NCBI GenBank assembly: GCA_035620975.1
Contig: DASPFV010000077.1
Coordinates: forward strand, 1 to 7,254
Direction: 5' to 3'
DNA from: DASPFV01 sp035620975
GTDB taxonomy: Bacteria; Acidobacteriota; Vicinamibacteria; Vicinamibacterales; 2-12-FULL-66-21
Length of the DNA: 7,254 nucleotides
In this document: positions 1-5,458 of the stretch, one piece after another
Position numbering within the stretch: position 1 is the stretch's first letter
Layout of the letters: each line of letters starts with the position of its first letter
Position numbers and translations under genes: made by a program
The notes under the pieces: model-generated
Database searches by the model: none
Seen by the model: the letters and a program-made list of their open reading frames with translations, nothing else
What the model was told of the DNA's origin: nothing

Positions 1-24
1 TACTCAGAACTGCGCGCCTGAGTA
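1..24. repeat. Inverted repeat at window edge
   Basis: TACTCAG (1-7) and CTGAGTA (18-24) are exact reverse complements, 7 bp each, around a 10-nt loop. The left arm touches the window edge, so the stem may be longer. It could be the terminator of an upstream gene or part of a dispersed palindromic element. The sequence just after it (31-48, TGCAAGACCTGACCCCAT) resembles short interspersed sequences I recall from GC-rich genomes, but that recollection is unverified. No T-run follows the stem. Confidence 0.4.
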
Positions 25-57
25 CGTCAATGCAAGACCTGACCCCATCGCCATAGT

Positions 58-62
58 GAGGA
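58..62 (+). promoter_or_regulatory. Ribosome binding site of TPR gene
   Basis: GAGGA lies 4 nt before the ATG at 67. It supports this start for the TPR protein, and the signal peptide begins directly at the same Met. Confidence 0.6.
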
Positions 63-66
63 AACC

Positions 67-1701
67 ATGAAACACAGACTGTGCGCCCTGACGTTCATGC
101 TGGCCGTGCCGCTGGCCGCCTCCGCGCAGCACGATCAGCACACCCATGGCGCCGGCGAGCGGCTCGGCACCGTGCAGTTCACCACGTCGTGCAGCGGCGC
201 GGTGCAGGCGGACTTCAACCGGGCCGTCGCCCTCCTGCACTCCTTCGAGTTCCGGCCCGCGATGGAGACCTTCACGACGGTGCTCGATCGCGATCCGGCG
301 TGCGCAATCGCGTACTGGGGCCTCGCGCTCTGCCACTGGGGAAATCCCTTCGCGGGCCTCAAGGCCGGACCGCCGCTCCAGCGCGGACGTGAGGCCATCA
401 CCAAGGGCCTGGCGGCCGGCAGCCCCACGCCGCGCGAGCGCGCCTACCTCGAAGCCGCCGCCCAGCTCTTCGAGAGCGCCGACACCGTGGCCCATCGCGA
501 CCGTACCCTCGCGTACGCCCGCGCCATGGAGAAGCTCCAGCGCGACTACCCGGACGATGTGGAGGCGCGCATCTTCTATGCGCTCGCGGTGAACCAGACG
601 GCCGTGCCGACCGACAAGACGTACGCCGCACAGCTGCAGGCCGCCGCCATCCTGGAGCCGCTCTGGCAGAAGTACCCGGACCACCCCGGGCTGCCTCACT
701 ACATCATTCACGCCTACGATCACCCGCCGCTTGCGCCGAAAGCGCTCGAGGCGGCGCGTCAATACGCCAAGGTGGCCCCCTCGGCCCCGCACGCGCTGCA
801 CATGCCGTCGCACACCTTCACGCGCGTCGGCTACTGGACCGAGTCGGCCGAGACCAACGTGGCGTCCGAGCGAACGGCCATCCAGCAGAACCTGATGGGC
901 GAGGCGCTGCACGCAATGGACTATCAGGCGTACGCCTACCTGCAGATGGCCAGGGACACGGAGGCCCGCGCCGTGCTCGAGCGGCTCCCGGCCATTCTCG
1001 CGAAGCTCGACGTCAACGCGATTGGCGGCGCCGCGCCCGGTGCGGCGGGCCTCTACGCAGGTGCCGCCATCCCCGCCAGGTACGCGCTCGAGCGTGGCGT
1101 CTGGGCAGACGCGGCGGCGCTGCCGGCGAGGTCGTCGCCGATCGCGTTCGCCGATGCCGTCACGCACTTCGCCCGGGCGCTCGGGGCCGCGCGGAGCGGC
1201 AACCCGGCCGCCGCTCGATCCGACATCGAGCAGCTCGCCGCGCTCCGCGACAAGCTGGCCGCGGGCAAGGACGAGTACTGGCGCGAGCAGGTCGACATCC
1301 AGCGACGCGTCGCCCTGGCCTGGGTGGCGTTCGCCGAGGGGCGCAAGGTTGAGGGCATCGAGCAGCTGCGTGCCGCCGCAGACGCCGAGGACGCCACGGA
1401 CAAGGCGGCCATTTCGCCGGGACCGCTGGCGCCGGCCCGCGAGCTGCTCGGCGAGATGCTCCTGGAGGCGGAGCAGCCGAAAGAGGCCCTCGCCGCTTTC
1501 GAGGCGACCATGAAGAAGGAGCCCGGGCGGTTCCGCGGATCCTTCGGCGCCGCGCGCGCGGCAGAGGCGGCGGGGGACACGGCAAGAGCCCGTCAGCACT
1601 ACACGACACTCCTCGAGATCGCACGAACGGCGAACGGGACGCGGCCCGAGCTCGATCGGGCGCGCGCGTTCGTCAAATCCAGCCCGTCGGCGTCGAGGTA
1701 G
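67..1701 (+). CDS. Exported tetratricopeptide-repeat protein
   Basis: The product is 544 aa. Residues 1-20 form a Sec signal peptide (MKHR, hydrophobic core, cleavage after ASA), and no lipobox Cys is visible, so a periplasmic location is inferred. The mature N-terminus is His-rich (HDQHTHG, 22-28). Residues about 46-110 carry a TPR-like pair in which a small-residue-rich helix precedes AIAYWGLALCHWGNPF. Residues about 455-525 carry further TPR units (ARELLGEMLLEAEQPKEAL, then AAEAAGDTARARQHY). The middle has two distinctive stretches, HYIIHAYDHPP (211-221) and APHALHMPSHTFTR (240-253). I recognise these as hallmarks of a widespread family of TPR proteins of unknown function. TPRs normally bind proteins, but no partner is evident here. 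The start is fixed by GAGGA at 58-62. A 61-bp gap leads to the next gene on the same strand, so co-transcription is possible. Family assignment is firm; molecular role is unknown. Confidence 0.93.
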   Translation: MKHRLCALTFMLAVPLAASAQHDQHTHGAGERLGTVQFTTSCSGAVQADFNRAVALLHSFEFRPAMETFTTVLDRDPACAIAYWGLALCHWGNPFAGLKAGPPLQRGREAITKGLAAGSPTPRERAYLEAAAQLFESADTVAHRDRTLAYARAMEKLQRDYPDDVEARIFYALAVNQTAVPTDKTYAAQLQAAAILEPLWQKYPDHPGLPHYIIHAYDHPPLAPKALEAARQYAKVAPSAPHALHMPSHTFTRVGYWTESAETNVASERTAIQQNLMGEALHAMDYQAYAYLQMARDTEARAVLERLPAILAKLDVNAIGGAAPGAAGLYAGAAIPARYALERGVWADAAALPARSSPIAFADAVTHFARALGAARSGNPAAARSDIEQLAALRDKLAAGKDEYWREQVDIQRRVALAWVAFAEGRKVEGIEQLRAAADAEDATDKAAISPGPLAPARELLGEMLLEAEQPKEALAAFEATMKKEPGRFRGSFGAARAAEAAGDTARARQHYTTLLEIARTANGTRPELDRARAFVKSSPSASR

Positions 1702-1751
1702 GCCGGGCCGCCGCGACTGTCGGCCGAATCTGTCGAGTGGCACCAGTAGAG

Positions 1752-1757
1752 AGGAGG
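1752..1757 (+). promoter_or_regulatory. Strong ribosome binding site deciding a GTG start
   Basis: A perfect AGGAGG sits 5 nt before GTG 1763. The next in-frame ATG (1781, inside the signal sequence) has no such site. The GTG start also yields the complete signal peptide MNRRAIMTAVAVLALAGAG. Confidence 0.8.
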
Positions 1758-1762
1758 ACCGC

Positions 1763-2236
1763 GTGAACAGAAGAGCGATCATGACCGCCGTCGCAGTGCT
1801 CGCACTGGCGGGAGCTGGCCGTGCCGAGGCGCAGGACGCGCAGGCGGAAAAAACGATCCTGGCCGCCGAGCGCGCGGTTCACGAGGCGCTCATGAAGCAC
1901 GACCTCGCGACGTTCAAGAAGCACGTCCCTGCGGAGAGCTGGGCCGTCGACCCGATGATGGGCCGCGTCCAGACGAGCGAGTTCCTGAAGGTCTTCGATA
2001 CGTTTGCGAAAGACCTGACGATTACCACCTGGGACCTCACCGACTCGAAGGTGATCTGGATCGATCCCAACACAGCAGTCCACACGTACAAATGGACGGG
2101 GAGCGGGACGTTCCAGGGCAAGCCGATCCCCGGGACGGTCTGGTCCTCAACGGTCTGGACGAAGCGGAAGGGACAGTGGACGGCGATGTTCCACCAGGAA
2201 TCGCCGACGGAGGGGACCCCCGCCCCCAAAAAATAA
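1763..2236 (+). CDS. Exported NTF2/SnoaL-like (DUF4440-type) protein
   Basis: The product is 157 aa from a GTG start. Residues 1-24 are a signal peptide (MNRR, Ala/Val/Leu core, cleavage after AEA). The mature part has the order expected of a small NTF2-like cone fold. It begins with an N-terminal helix (AEKTILAAERAVHEALMKHDLATFKKHV) and a middle helix (TSEFLKVFDTFAKDL). C-terminal strands follow (AVHTYKWTGSGTFQGK, TVWSSTVWTKRKGQWTAMFHQESP). The closing W-x-A-x-x-H-Q-S/E-P pattern is typical of DUF4440/SnoaL-like proteins. Some members of this superfamily are enzymes and others bind ligands; no catalytic residue set is evident here, so no activity is assigned. It follows the TPR gene by 61 bp and converges on the PadR gene across a hairpin. 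Confidence 0.87.
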   Translation: MNRRAIMTAVAVLALAGAGRAEAQDAQAEKTILAAERAVHEALMKHDLATFKKHVPAESWAVDPMMGRVQTSEFLKVFDTFAKDLTITTWDLTDSKVIWIDPNTAVHTYKWTGSGTFQGKPIPGTVWSSTVWTKRKGQWTAMFHQESPTEGTPAPKK

Positions 2237-2245
2237 CGCGTGGCC

Positions 2246-2292
2246 GCGCGCGGGACGACGGGGTCGGCGCATCGGACGCCGATCCCGCGCGC
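2246..2292. terminator. Nested hairpin between convergent genes, probable bidirectional terminator
   Basis: The outer stem is GCGCGCGGGA (2246-2255) paired with TCCCGCGCGC (2283-2292), 10 bp perfect. An inner stem is TCGGCG (2264-2269) paired with CGCCGA (2277-2282), with a 7-nt loop. The inner right arm abuts the outer right arm, leaving an 8-nt bulge on the left. The structure starts 10 nt after the NTF2-like stop codon and lies 5 nt beyond the PadR stop codon. No U-tract follows on either strand, so it is not a canonical intrinsic terminator. Confidence 0.55.
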
Positions 2293-2297
2293 CTCCC

Positions 2298-2630
2298 TTA
2301 CTCCGCCTCGAGCACCTGCCCGATGGCGATCACGATTCTCGTCCAGTTCTTCTTTTCGGCCTCCAGCTGGCGCTGCCCGGCTGGCGTGAGACGGTAGTAC
2401 TTAGCACGGTGGCCTTCCGGCGTCGCGCTCCACTCCCCCTTGATGTACCCCTGATGCTCGAGGCGGTGCAGGGCGGGGAAGAGCGACCCCGGTCTTACCT
2501 GAAACGTGCCCCGCGTGATCTGCCCGATGCGATCGGCGACACCGACCCCGTGCTTCGGCTCGAGCGCGAGCGTCTTGAGAATCAGGAGGTCGAGCGTGCC
2601 CTTCAGGAGCTCGGTCTGCTGGCTGGCCAT
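2298..2630 (-). CDS. PadR-family transcriptional regulator, acidobacterial subtype
   Basis: The product is 110 aa. The N-terminal winged helix reads LLKGTLDLLILKTLALEPKHG, then VADRIGQITRGTFQVRPGSLFPALHRLEHQGYIKGEW, then the wing RAKYYRLTPAGQRQLEAE. A short C-terminal helix (WTRIVIAIGQVLE) probably forms the dimer interface. The wording closely matches the acidobacterial PadR subgroup (TIGR03433 as I know it). PadR proteins are usually dimeric repressors, often ligand-responsive. I chose ATG 2630 because the protein then starts just ahead of the conserved LLKGTLDL. A GTG at 2648 would add six residues (MHASVL). Neither start has a convincing Shine-Dalgarno sequence. Members of this subgroup commonly sit beside FtsX/MacB-like permease genes, and none is present in this window. 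It probably has its own promoter (2719-2747) and an operator (2695-2714), which suggests autoregulation. Confidence 0.92.
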   Translation of the reverse strand: MASQQTELLKGTLDLLILKTLALEPKHGVGVADRIGQITRGTFQVRPGSLFPALHRLEHQGYIKGEWSATPEGHRAKYYRLTPAGQRQLEAEKKNWTRIVIAIGQVLEAE

Positions 2631-2694
2631 GAGAACGGATGCGTGCACGGCGGCCCGCAGCTCGCCTCGGCGGGAGCTGGAAGCCGGGGTCGTC

Positions 2695-2714
2695 TATCGA
2701 AAAGCGATATCGAA
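2695..2714. promoter_or_regulatory. Candidate PadR operator
   Basis: TATCG (2695-2699) and CGATA (2705-2709) form an inverted repeat with a 5-bp spacer. The heptamer TATCGAA also occurs twice in direct orientation (2695-2701 and 2708-2714), and CGATATCG (2705-2712) is itself a palindrome. The cluster lies at or just downstream of the transcription start expected from the adjacent minus-strand promoter, a position suited to repression. Binding by the neighbouring PadR is inferred from location and symmetry only. Confidence 0.45.
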
Positions 2715-2718
2715 CCGT

Positions 2719-2747
2719 AGCGTACCCCGGCCGGACTGCCCGGTCAA
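2719..2747 (-). promoter_or_regulatory. Sigma70-type promoter for the PadR gene
   Basis: Read on the minus strand, a -35 TTGACC (2747-2742) is followed by a 17-bp spacer and a -10 TACGCT (2724-2719). The -35 is close to consensus. The -10 is weak but keeps the TA at its start and the final T. The predicted transcript would start near 2712, giving a leader of about 80 nt before ATG 2630. Confidence 0.5.
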
Positions 2748-2799
2748 CGCTGCCGGGTTCGACGCATCAGTGTGAGGAGGCATCTCGTGAGTTCACCGC

Positions 2800-2814
2800 G
2801 ACAGCGGAGCTGTC
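2800..2814. terminator. Short hairpin downstream of the hydrolase gene
   Basis: GACAGC (2800-2805) and GCTGTC (2809-2814) form a perfect 6-bp stem with a 3-nt loop, 27 nt past the hydrolase stop codon. There is no U-run on the minus strand. It may stop or stabilise the cupin-hydrolase transcript, or be a remnant of a dispersed palindrome. Confidence 0.35.
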
Positions 2815-2841
2815 CCCTCTGAAGTTCGAGCGTAGAGATCA

Positions 2842-4845
2842 CTACTCCGAGCCCGGTCGCGACGTGACGTAGTCCCACCGGGAACCGGCCTGTTCGATGA
2901 TCGCCGGCACGTCCGCGTCGAGCACGTAGCGCGTGCCGGCGAGCGCCCGGGCCGCCTCCGACACGAGCTCGAGATAATGCTCGCGGCTCTTGTACCGCTC
3001 GTCGACCGAGAGCCGCGGATCCCGGGCCCGCTCGCGGTCCTCGCGCGACCGGCGCAGCGGGATGAAGGAGCCCTGCATGCTCGAGATGACGTCGGTCGGG
3101 CCGGAACGCTCGTTGAACAGGTTCCACCCGGTGTAGGTGGCGAGCGGCACCGAGAGCTCGGGGACGCGAACCCCCGCGAGCTCGTTCCCGTCGGCATCGA
3201 CCTGCGGCACGAGCACGGGGAACGCCGACCCGATTCTGGGTGGCTCGTGCGCGACGATCCCCGCGGTGACGAACTCGGGACCGTAGTCCGCGCGGTAGGC
3301 CTTGTGTGGCGTTCCCGGTCGCGCCACGCCAGGAAGACTCGGGAACTTCAACCGATCGGGGGGCACGAGCGTGCCGTCGTCGATCCGCGGGTACGCGCTG
3401 GGCGGCGGCTCGACCCCGTCTGCGACCCATTGCCTCATCGCCACCAGCAGCGCCCTCATCGTCCACCGGTAGTCGAGCGGATTGTTCGTCTGCTGCCCGA
3501 TGGTGCGGGCCGGCGGGAAGCCTGCGACGCCGTGCTGGCCGGCCGTGAGCAGGTAGACGCGCGTCCCCGCCGGGAGCGGCAAATCCTGGCGGCCATCGAG
3601 TGTCGTGTGCACGAGCGAGGCTGCGCGGCCCCAGTACTCGTACGAGGAGTTCGTGTAGAAGATGCGCGGCTGGAGCGGCGGTGGGGTGGCGTGCGTCAGC
3701 AAACCATCCTCGCGTCCGGTTTCGGGATCGCGCTGTGCGGTATCGCTGAACGGAAAAATGTCGGTCGGATAGAAGAAGTTCATGTACGGGTGGCCGTCGC
3801 GGGAAGGCTGCGCGAAGCGGAGATTGAAGCTCCCGCGGCCGCCGCCCGCGACGTGCGCCATCACCCCGTCGAACACCTTTCGGTTCGACTCGTCGGCGTT
3901 GAAACCGTAGTAGAGGAAGGTGCGCAGCAGGCGGCCGCTCTGCGAGATGCCGAACCCGATGGCGTGCCGGACGGCGCCCTGCGGCAGCGACAGCTCGTCG
4001 GCACCGCCGTATTTCAGCTTCGACACGGCGTCGCGAATGGCGGCCAGGCCAACTCCCGCGACCGGCGGGTCCTGCGCGCGATAGACGACCTCGTAGATCT
4101 TGCCAGGCTCGAACCCGGCATTCAGACGAACGCGCGTGCCGTCCGCGGTGAACTGCCACTCCGCTCGCGGAACGGTCCGGCGGGCGCCTTCCCGCGTATC
4201 GCGGACCGTCAGGGCGTTGTCCGGATCGCCCGGGTTCGCGACGGGATACGCGAGGTGGTCGCGGTCGGCGAGGCTGGCTTCGGTCACCTTGTCGGCGGCC
4301 AGGATCTCGCTGCGCACCAGCCCCTGGATGGAGCTGCCGTCCGGAGCGCGCGCGACGGGGGCCGCCACGCGCACGAGGCCATGGCGCAGCGGCGGATCGA
4401 ACTGCCATCCGACCCACAGCAGCGTGAACCCCTGCCGGAGGAGGAACCCGTCGCCGAAGTCCTCCGCCCTCTGCGGGTCGAGCGCCGCCGTCGTCCGGTT
4501 GAAGAACGCGATCATCGCCTTGCCGCCGCGGTTCGACACTTCGAAGAGGAGTGTGCCGTTCCCTCGATCCGGGGTCTTCGGCCGCAGGAGGTAGAAATCG
4601 GACGAGAACTCCACCTTCCCGCCCGCATTCCTCGGCGCGAGCGCGATGTCCGTGATGATGCGGTTGGCGGGGTTCTGCGGGTCGACGGCGAAGTGAATCG
4701 TGCCCGCGAGCTTCTCGTACGGGCCGGCATCCCCGAACGGCTGGCCGCCGAGGACGTCGGCGCGCGACCTCACGTCGATGCGGACGACCTCCGCGTGGAG
4801 CGGCGCGGCGGCCAGGACAACGAGGAGGAGGGTTCGAGCGATCAT
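2842..4845 (-). CDS. Secreted alpha/beta-hydrolase-domain protein (Abhydrolase_10-like)
   Basis: The product is 667 aa. Residues 1-18 form a signal peptide (MIARTLLLVVLAAAPLHA), so it is exported. The N-terminal part has the family wording PYEKLAGTIHFAVDP, then LAPRNAGGKVEFSSDFYLLRP. The core carries the nucleophile-elbow-like IGFGISQSGRLLRTF. Ser301 is the likely nucleophile in G-x-S-x-S (299-303), with Gly304 one place later than in classical GxSxG. HVAGGGRGSFNLRFAQPS and FFYPTDIFPF follow. His438 in LTAGQHG is a candidate catalytic His, which is inference. The C-terminus (RYKSREHYLELV...) is also typical. Substrate is unknown, with ester or lactone hydrolysis plausible. ATG 4845 is chosen because GGGAGGTG lies just ahead of it and the signal peptide starts there. 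The same frame stays open to 5376, but that extension is antisense-like, Ser/Arg-rich sequence plus repeat-derived peptide. It lies 16 bp downstream of the cupin gene, so the two probably form an operon. Confidence 0.92.
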   Translation of the reverse strand: MIARTLLLVVLAAAPLHAEVVRIDVRSRADVLGGQPFGDAGPYEKLAGTIHFAVDPQNPANRIITDIALAPRNAGGKVEFSSDFYLLRPKTPDRGNGTLLFEVSNRGGKAMIAFFNRTTAALDPQRAEDFGDGFLLRQGFTLLWVGWQFDPPLRHGLVRVAAPVARAPDGSSIQGLVRSEILAADKVTEASLADRDHLAYPVANPGDPDNALTVRDTREGARRTVPRAEWQFTADGTRVRLNAGFEPGKIYEVVYRAQDPPVAGVGLAAIRDAVSKLKYGGADELSLPQGAVRHAIGFGISQSGRLLRTFLYYGFNADESNRKVFDGVMAHVAGGGRGSFNLRFAQPSRDGHPYMNFFYPTDIFPFSDTAQRDPETGREDGLLTHATPPPLQPRIFYTNSSYEYWGRAASLVHTTLDGRQDLPLPAGTRVYLLTAGQHGVAGFPPARTIGQQTNNPLDYRWTMRALLVAMRQWVADGVEPPPSAYPRIDDGTLVPPDRLKFPSLPGVARPGTPHKAYRADYGPEFVTAGIVAHEPPRIGSAFPVLVPQVDADGNELAGVRVPELSVPLATYTGWNLFNERSGPTDVISSMQGSFIPLRRSREDRERARDPRLSVDERYKSREHYLELVSEAARALAGTRYVLDADVPAIIEQAGSRWDYVTSRPGSE

Positions 4846-4848
4846 CAG

Positions 4849-4856
4849 CACCTCCC
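4849..4856 (-). promoter_or_regulatory. Ribosome binding site of the hydrolase gene
   Basis: GGGAGGTG on the minus strand has its GGAGG core 5 nt before ATG 4845. This fixes the hydrolase start against much longer in-frame extensions. It lies within the 16-nt gap after the cupin stop codon. Confidence 0.75.
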
Positions 4857-4861
4857 GGCGC

Positions 4862-5233
4862 TCAGGGCCACACGGGCGGCCGCGGCGGGCCCGGCGCGAA
4901 CTTCGCCCAGTCCGCCCGCACGGGCGAGAAGATGTCGAGCGCCACCGCGCCGTCGGGGCCCGCCACGACGTCGTGCGGAACGTTCGATGGGATGTTGTAG
5001 GTGTCGCCGGCGACGAGCTCCCGTCGGCTCCCGCCGATGGTGAAGACCATCGATCCCTTGACGACCACCCCGAGCTGCTCGTTGGGGTGGCGATGCTCGG
5101 GCACGGTGCTGCCCGGCGCGAGCTCGACGATCGCCATGGTGATCTGCTGACCCTGGACGGCCCGGGCGAGCACGCCGTCCCAGATCGGAAGAGTGGGCAG
5201 GTCGGACAGGCTCGCGAACGGGCTGATTGACAT
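4862..5233 (-). CDS. Small single-domain cupin protein
   Basis: The product is 123 aa with no signal peptide, so it is probably cytoplasmic. Cupin motif 1 spans G41 to G60 with His47 and His49, and Gln53 at the position usually held by Glu. Motif 2 spans G76-x5-P82-x-N84-x2-His87. His47, His49, Gln53 and His87 would be the metal ligands by family analogy. The end (DIFSPVRADW) is typical of short stand-alone cupins. Reaction and substrate cannot be read from the sequence; members include dioxygenase-like enzymes and sensory or storage proteins. ATG 5233 is chosen because conserved sequence starts right after it, although no Shine-Dalgarno precedes it. The heptamer array occupies that place, with an AGGAG at its far side (5329-5333). 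The frame is open upstream to TTG 5413, but that stretch encodes repeat peptide. It is first in a likely operon with the hydrolase. Confidence 0.88.
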   Translation of the reverse strand: MSISPFASLSDLPTLPIWDGVLARAVQGQQITMAIVELAPGSTVPEHRHPNEQLGVVVKGSMVFTIGGSRRELVAGDTYNIPSNVPHDVVAGPDGAVALDIFSPVRADWAKFAPGPPRPPVWP

Positions 5234-5328
5234 TGCCGATTGCCGATTCTCGAATGCCGATTGAATTGCCGATTGTCGAATTCTCGACTGCTGATTGCTG
5301 ATTGCCGATTGCCGATTGCCGATTGTTG
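5232..5328. repeat. Degenerate heptanucleotide tandem array (ATTGCCG / CGGCAAT)
   Basis: About 14 units cover 97 bp. Exact ATTGCCG copies are at 5232, 5239, 5265, 5301, 5308 and 5315. Variants are ATTCTCG (5246), AATGCCG (5253), ATTGTCG (5272), ACTGCTG (5287), ATTGCTG (5294) and ATTGTTG (5322). A 5-nt unit (5260-5264) and an 8-nt unit (5279-5286) break the phase. Near the centre, GTCGA and TCGAC (5275-5288) can form a 5-bp stem. On the minus strand the array lies in the cupin leader and supplies the A and T of its start codon. Arrays of this type are short tandemly repeated repetitive sequences; function is unknown. Confidence 0.93.
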
Positions 5329-5333
5329 CTCCT
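5329..5333 (-). promoter_or_regulatory. Shine-Dalgarno-like AGGAG stranded upstream of the array
   Basis: AGGAG on the minus strand directly precedes the heptamer array. No ATG, GTG or TTG follows at translational distance. The nearest ATG is the cupin start 95 nt away, at the far end of the array. Without the array the sequence would read AGGAG, CAACA, ATG, which is ideal spacing. Confidence 0.45.
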
Positions 5334-5347
5334 GCGGCCGCTCGAAG

Positions 5348-5376
5348 AGCATATATCGGCCGAGCCGGGCGGCCAA
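5348..5376 (-). promoter_or_regulatory. Candidate sigma70 promoter for the cupin-hydrolase unit
   Basis: Read on the minus strand, TTGGCC (5376-5371), a 17-bp spacer and TATGCT (5353-5348) each match four of six consensus bases. Transcription would start near 5341 and give a leader of about 108 nt containing the stranded AGGAG and the whole heptamer array. Confidence 0.4.
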
Positions 5377-5395
5377 CGTCGCTCAGGAACAATCT

Positions 5396-5430
5396 GTAGA
5401 CTATCTGCGTCAAAGGTGTAGACTGTCTAC
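5396..5430. promoter_or_regulatory. Paired dyad operator sites ahead of the propeller gene
   Basis: GTAGACTGTCTAC (5418-5430) is a perfect 13-bp dyad with a single central base. GTAGACTATCTGC (5396-5408) repeats the first eight bases except for one (G to A), and has an imperfect right half. The centres are 22 bp apart, about two helical turns, so two dimers would sit on the same face. The pair ends 28 bp before ATG 5459 and overlaps the expected core promoter (a weak TAGACT -10 can be placed at 5419-5424). GTA/TAC-ended dyads are reminiscent of BlaI/MecI/CopY-type operators, but no such regulator is in the window, so the binding protein is unknown. Confidence 0.55.
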
Positions 5431-5458
5431 GGCTATGGTCGACAATCCGGAACCCCCC

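Noticed and set aside
4..1782. 592-aa open frame antisense to the TPR gene
   Set aside because: It mirrors a gene with a clear signal peptide and TPR family motifs; its translation is Arg/Gly-rich with no recognisable domain, as expected for the complement of GC-rich coding sequence.
2092..2397. 101-aa + strand frame overlapping the NTF2-like gene end and the PadR gene
   Set aside because: It runs out of frame through the end of one supported gene and antisense through the other, with no start signal or domain.
2774..2822. GAGGAGG followed by an 11-codon GTG-initiated frame on the + strand
   Set aside because: Spacing is good, but there is no downstream + strand gene for it to lead, and it overlaps the hairpin behind the hydrolase gene; most likely chance.
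2977..5043. 688-aa open frame on the + strand opposite the hydrolase and cupin genes
   Set aside because: Low-complexity Arg/Val/Gly composition, no domain, and full overlap with two well-supported genes.
5232..5328. Array considered as a CRISPR
   Set aside because: Units are 7 bp and contiguous, with no spacers and no cas genes nearby.
4846..5376. N-terminal extension of the hydrolase frame to 5376
   Set aside because: The added residues are repeat peptide and Ser/Arg-rich sequence read out of frame through the cupin gene; the true start has a strong ribosome site and a signal peptide.
5234..5413. N-terminal extension of the cupin to TTG 5413
   Set aside because: It consists largely of heptamer-encoded peptide, would start upstream of the candidate promoter, and lacks a ribosome binding site.
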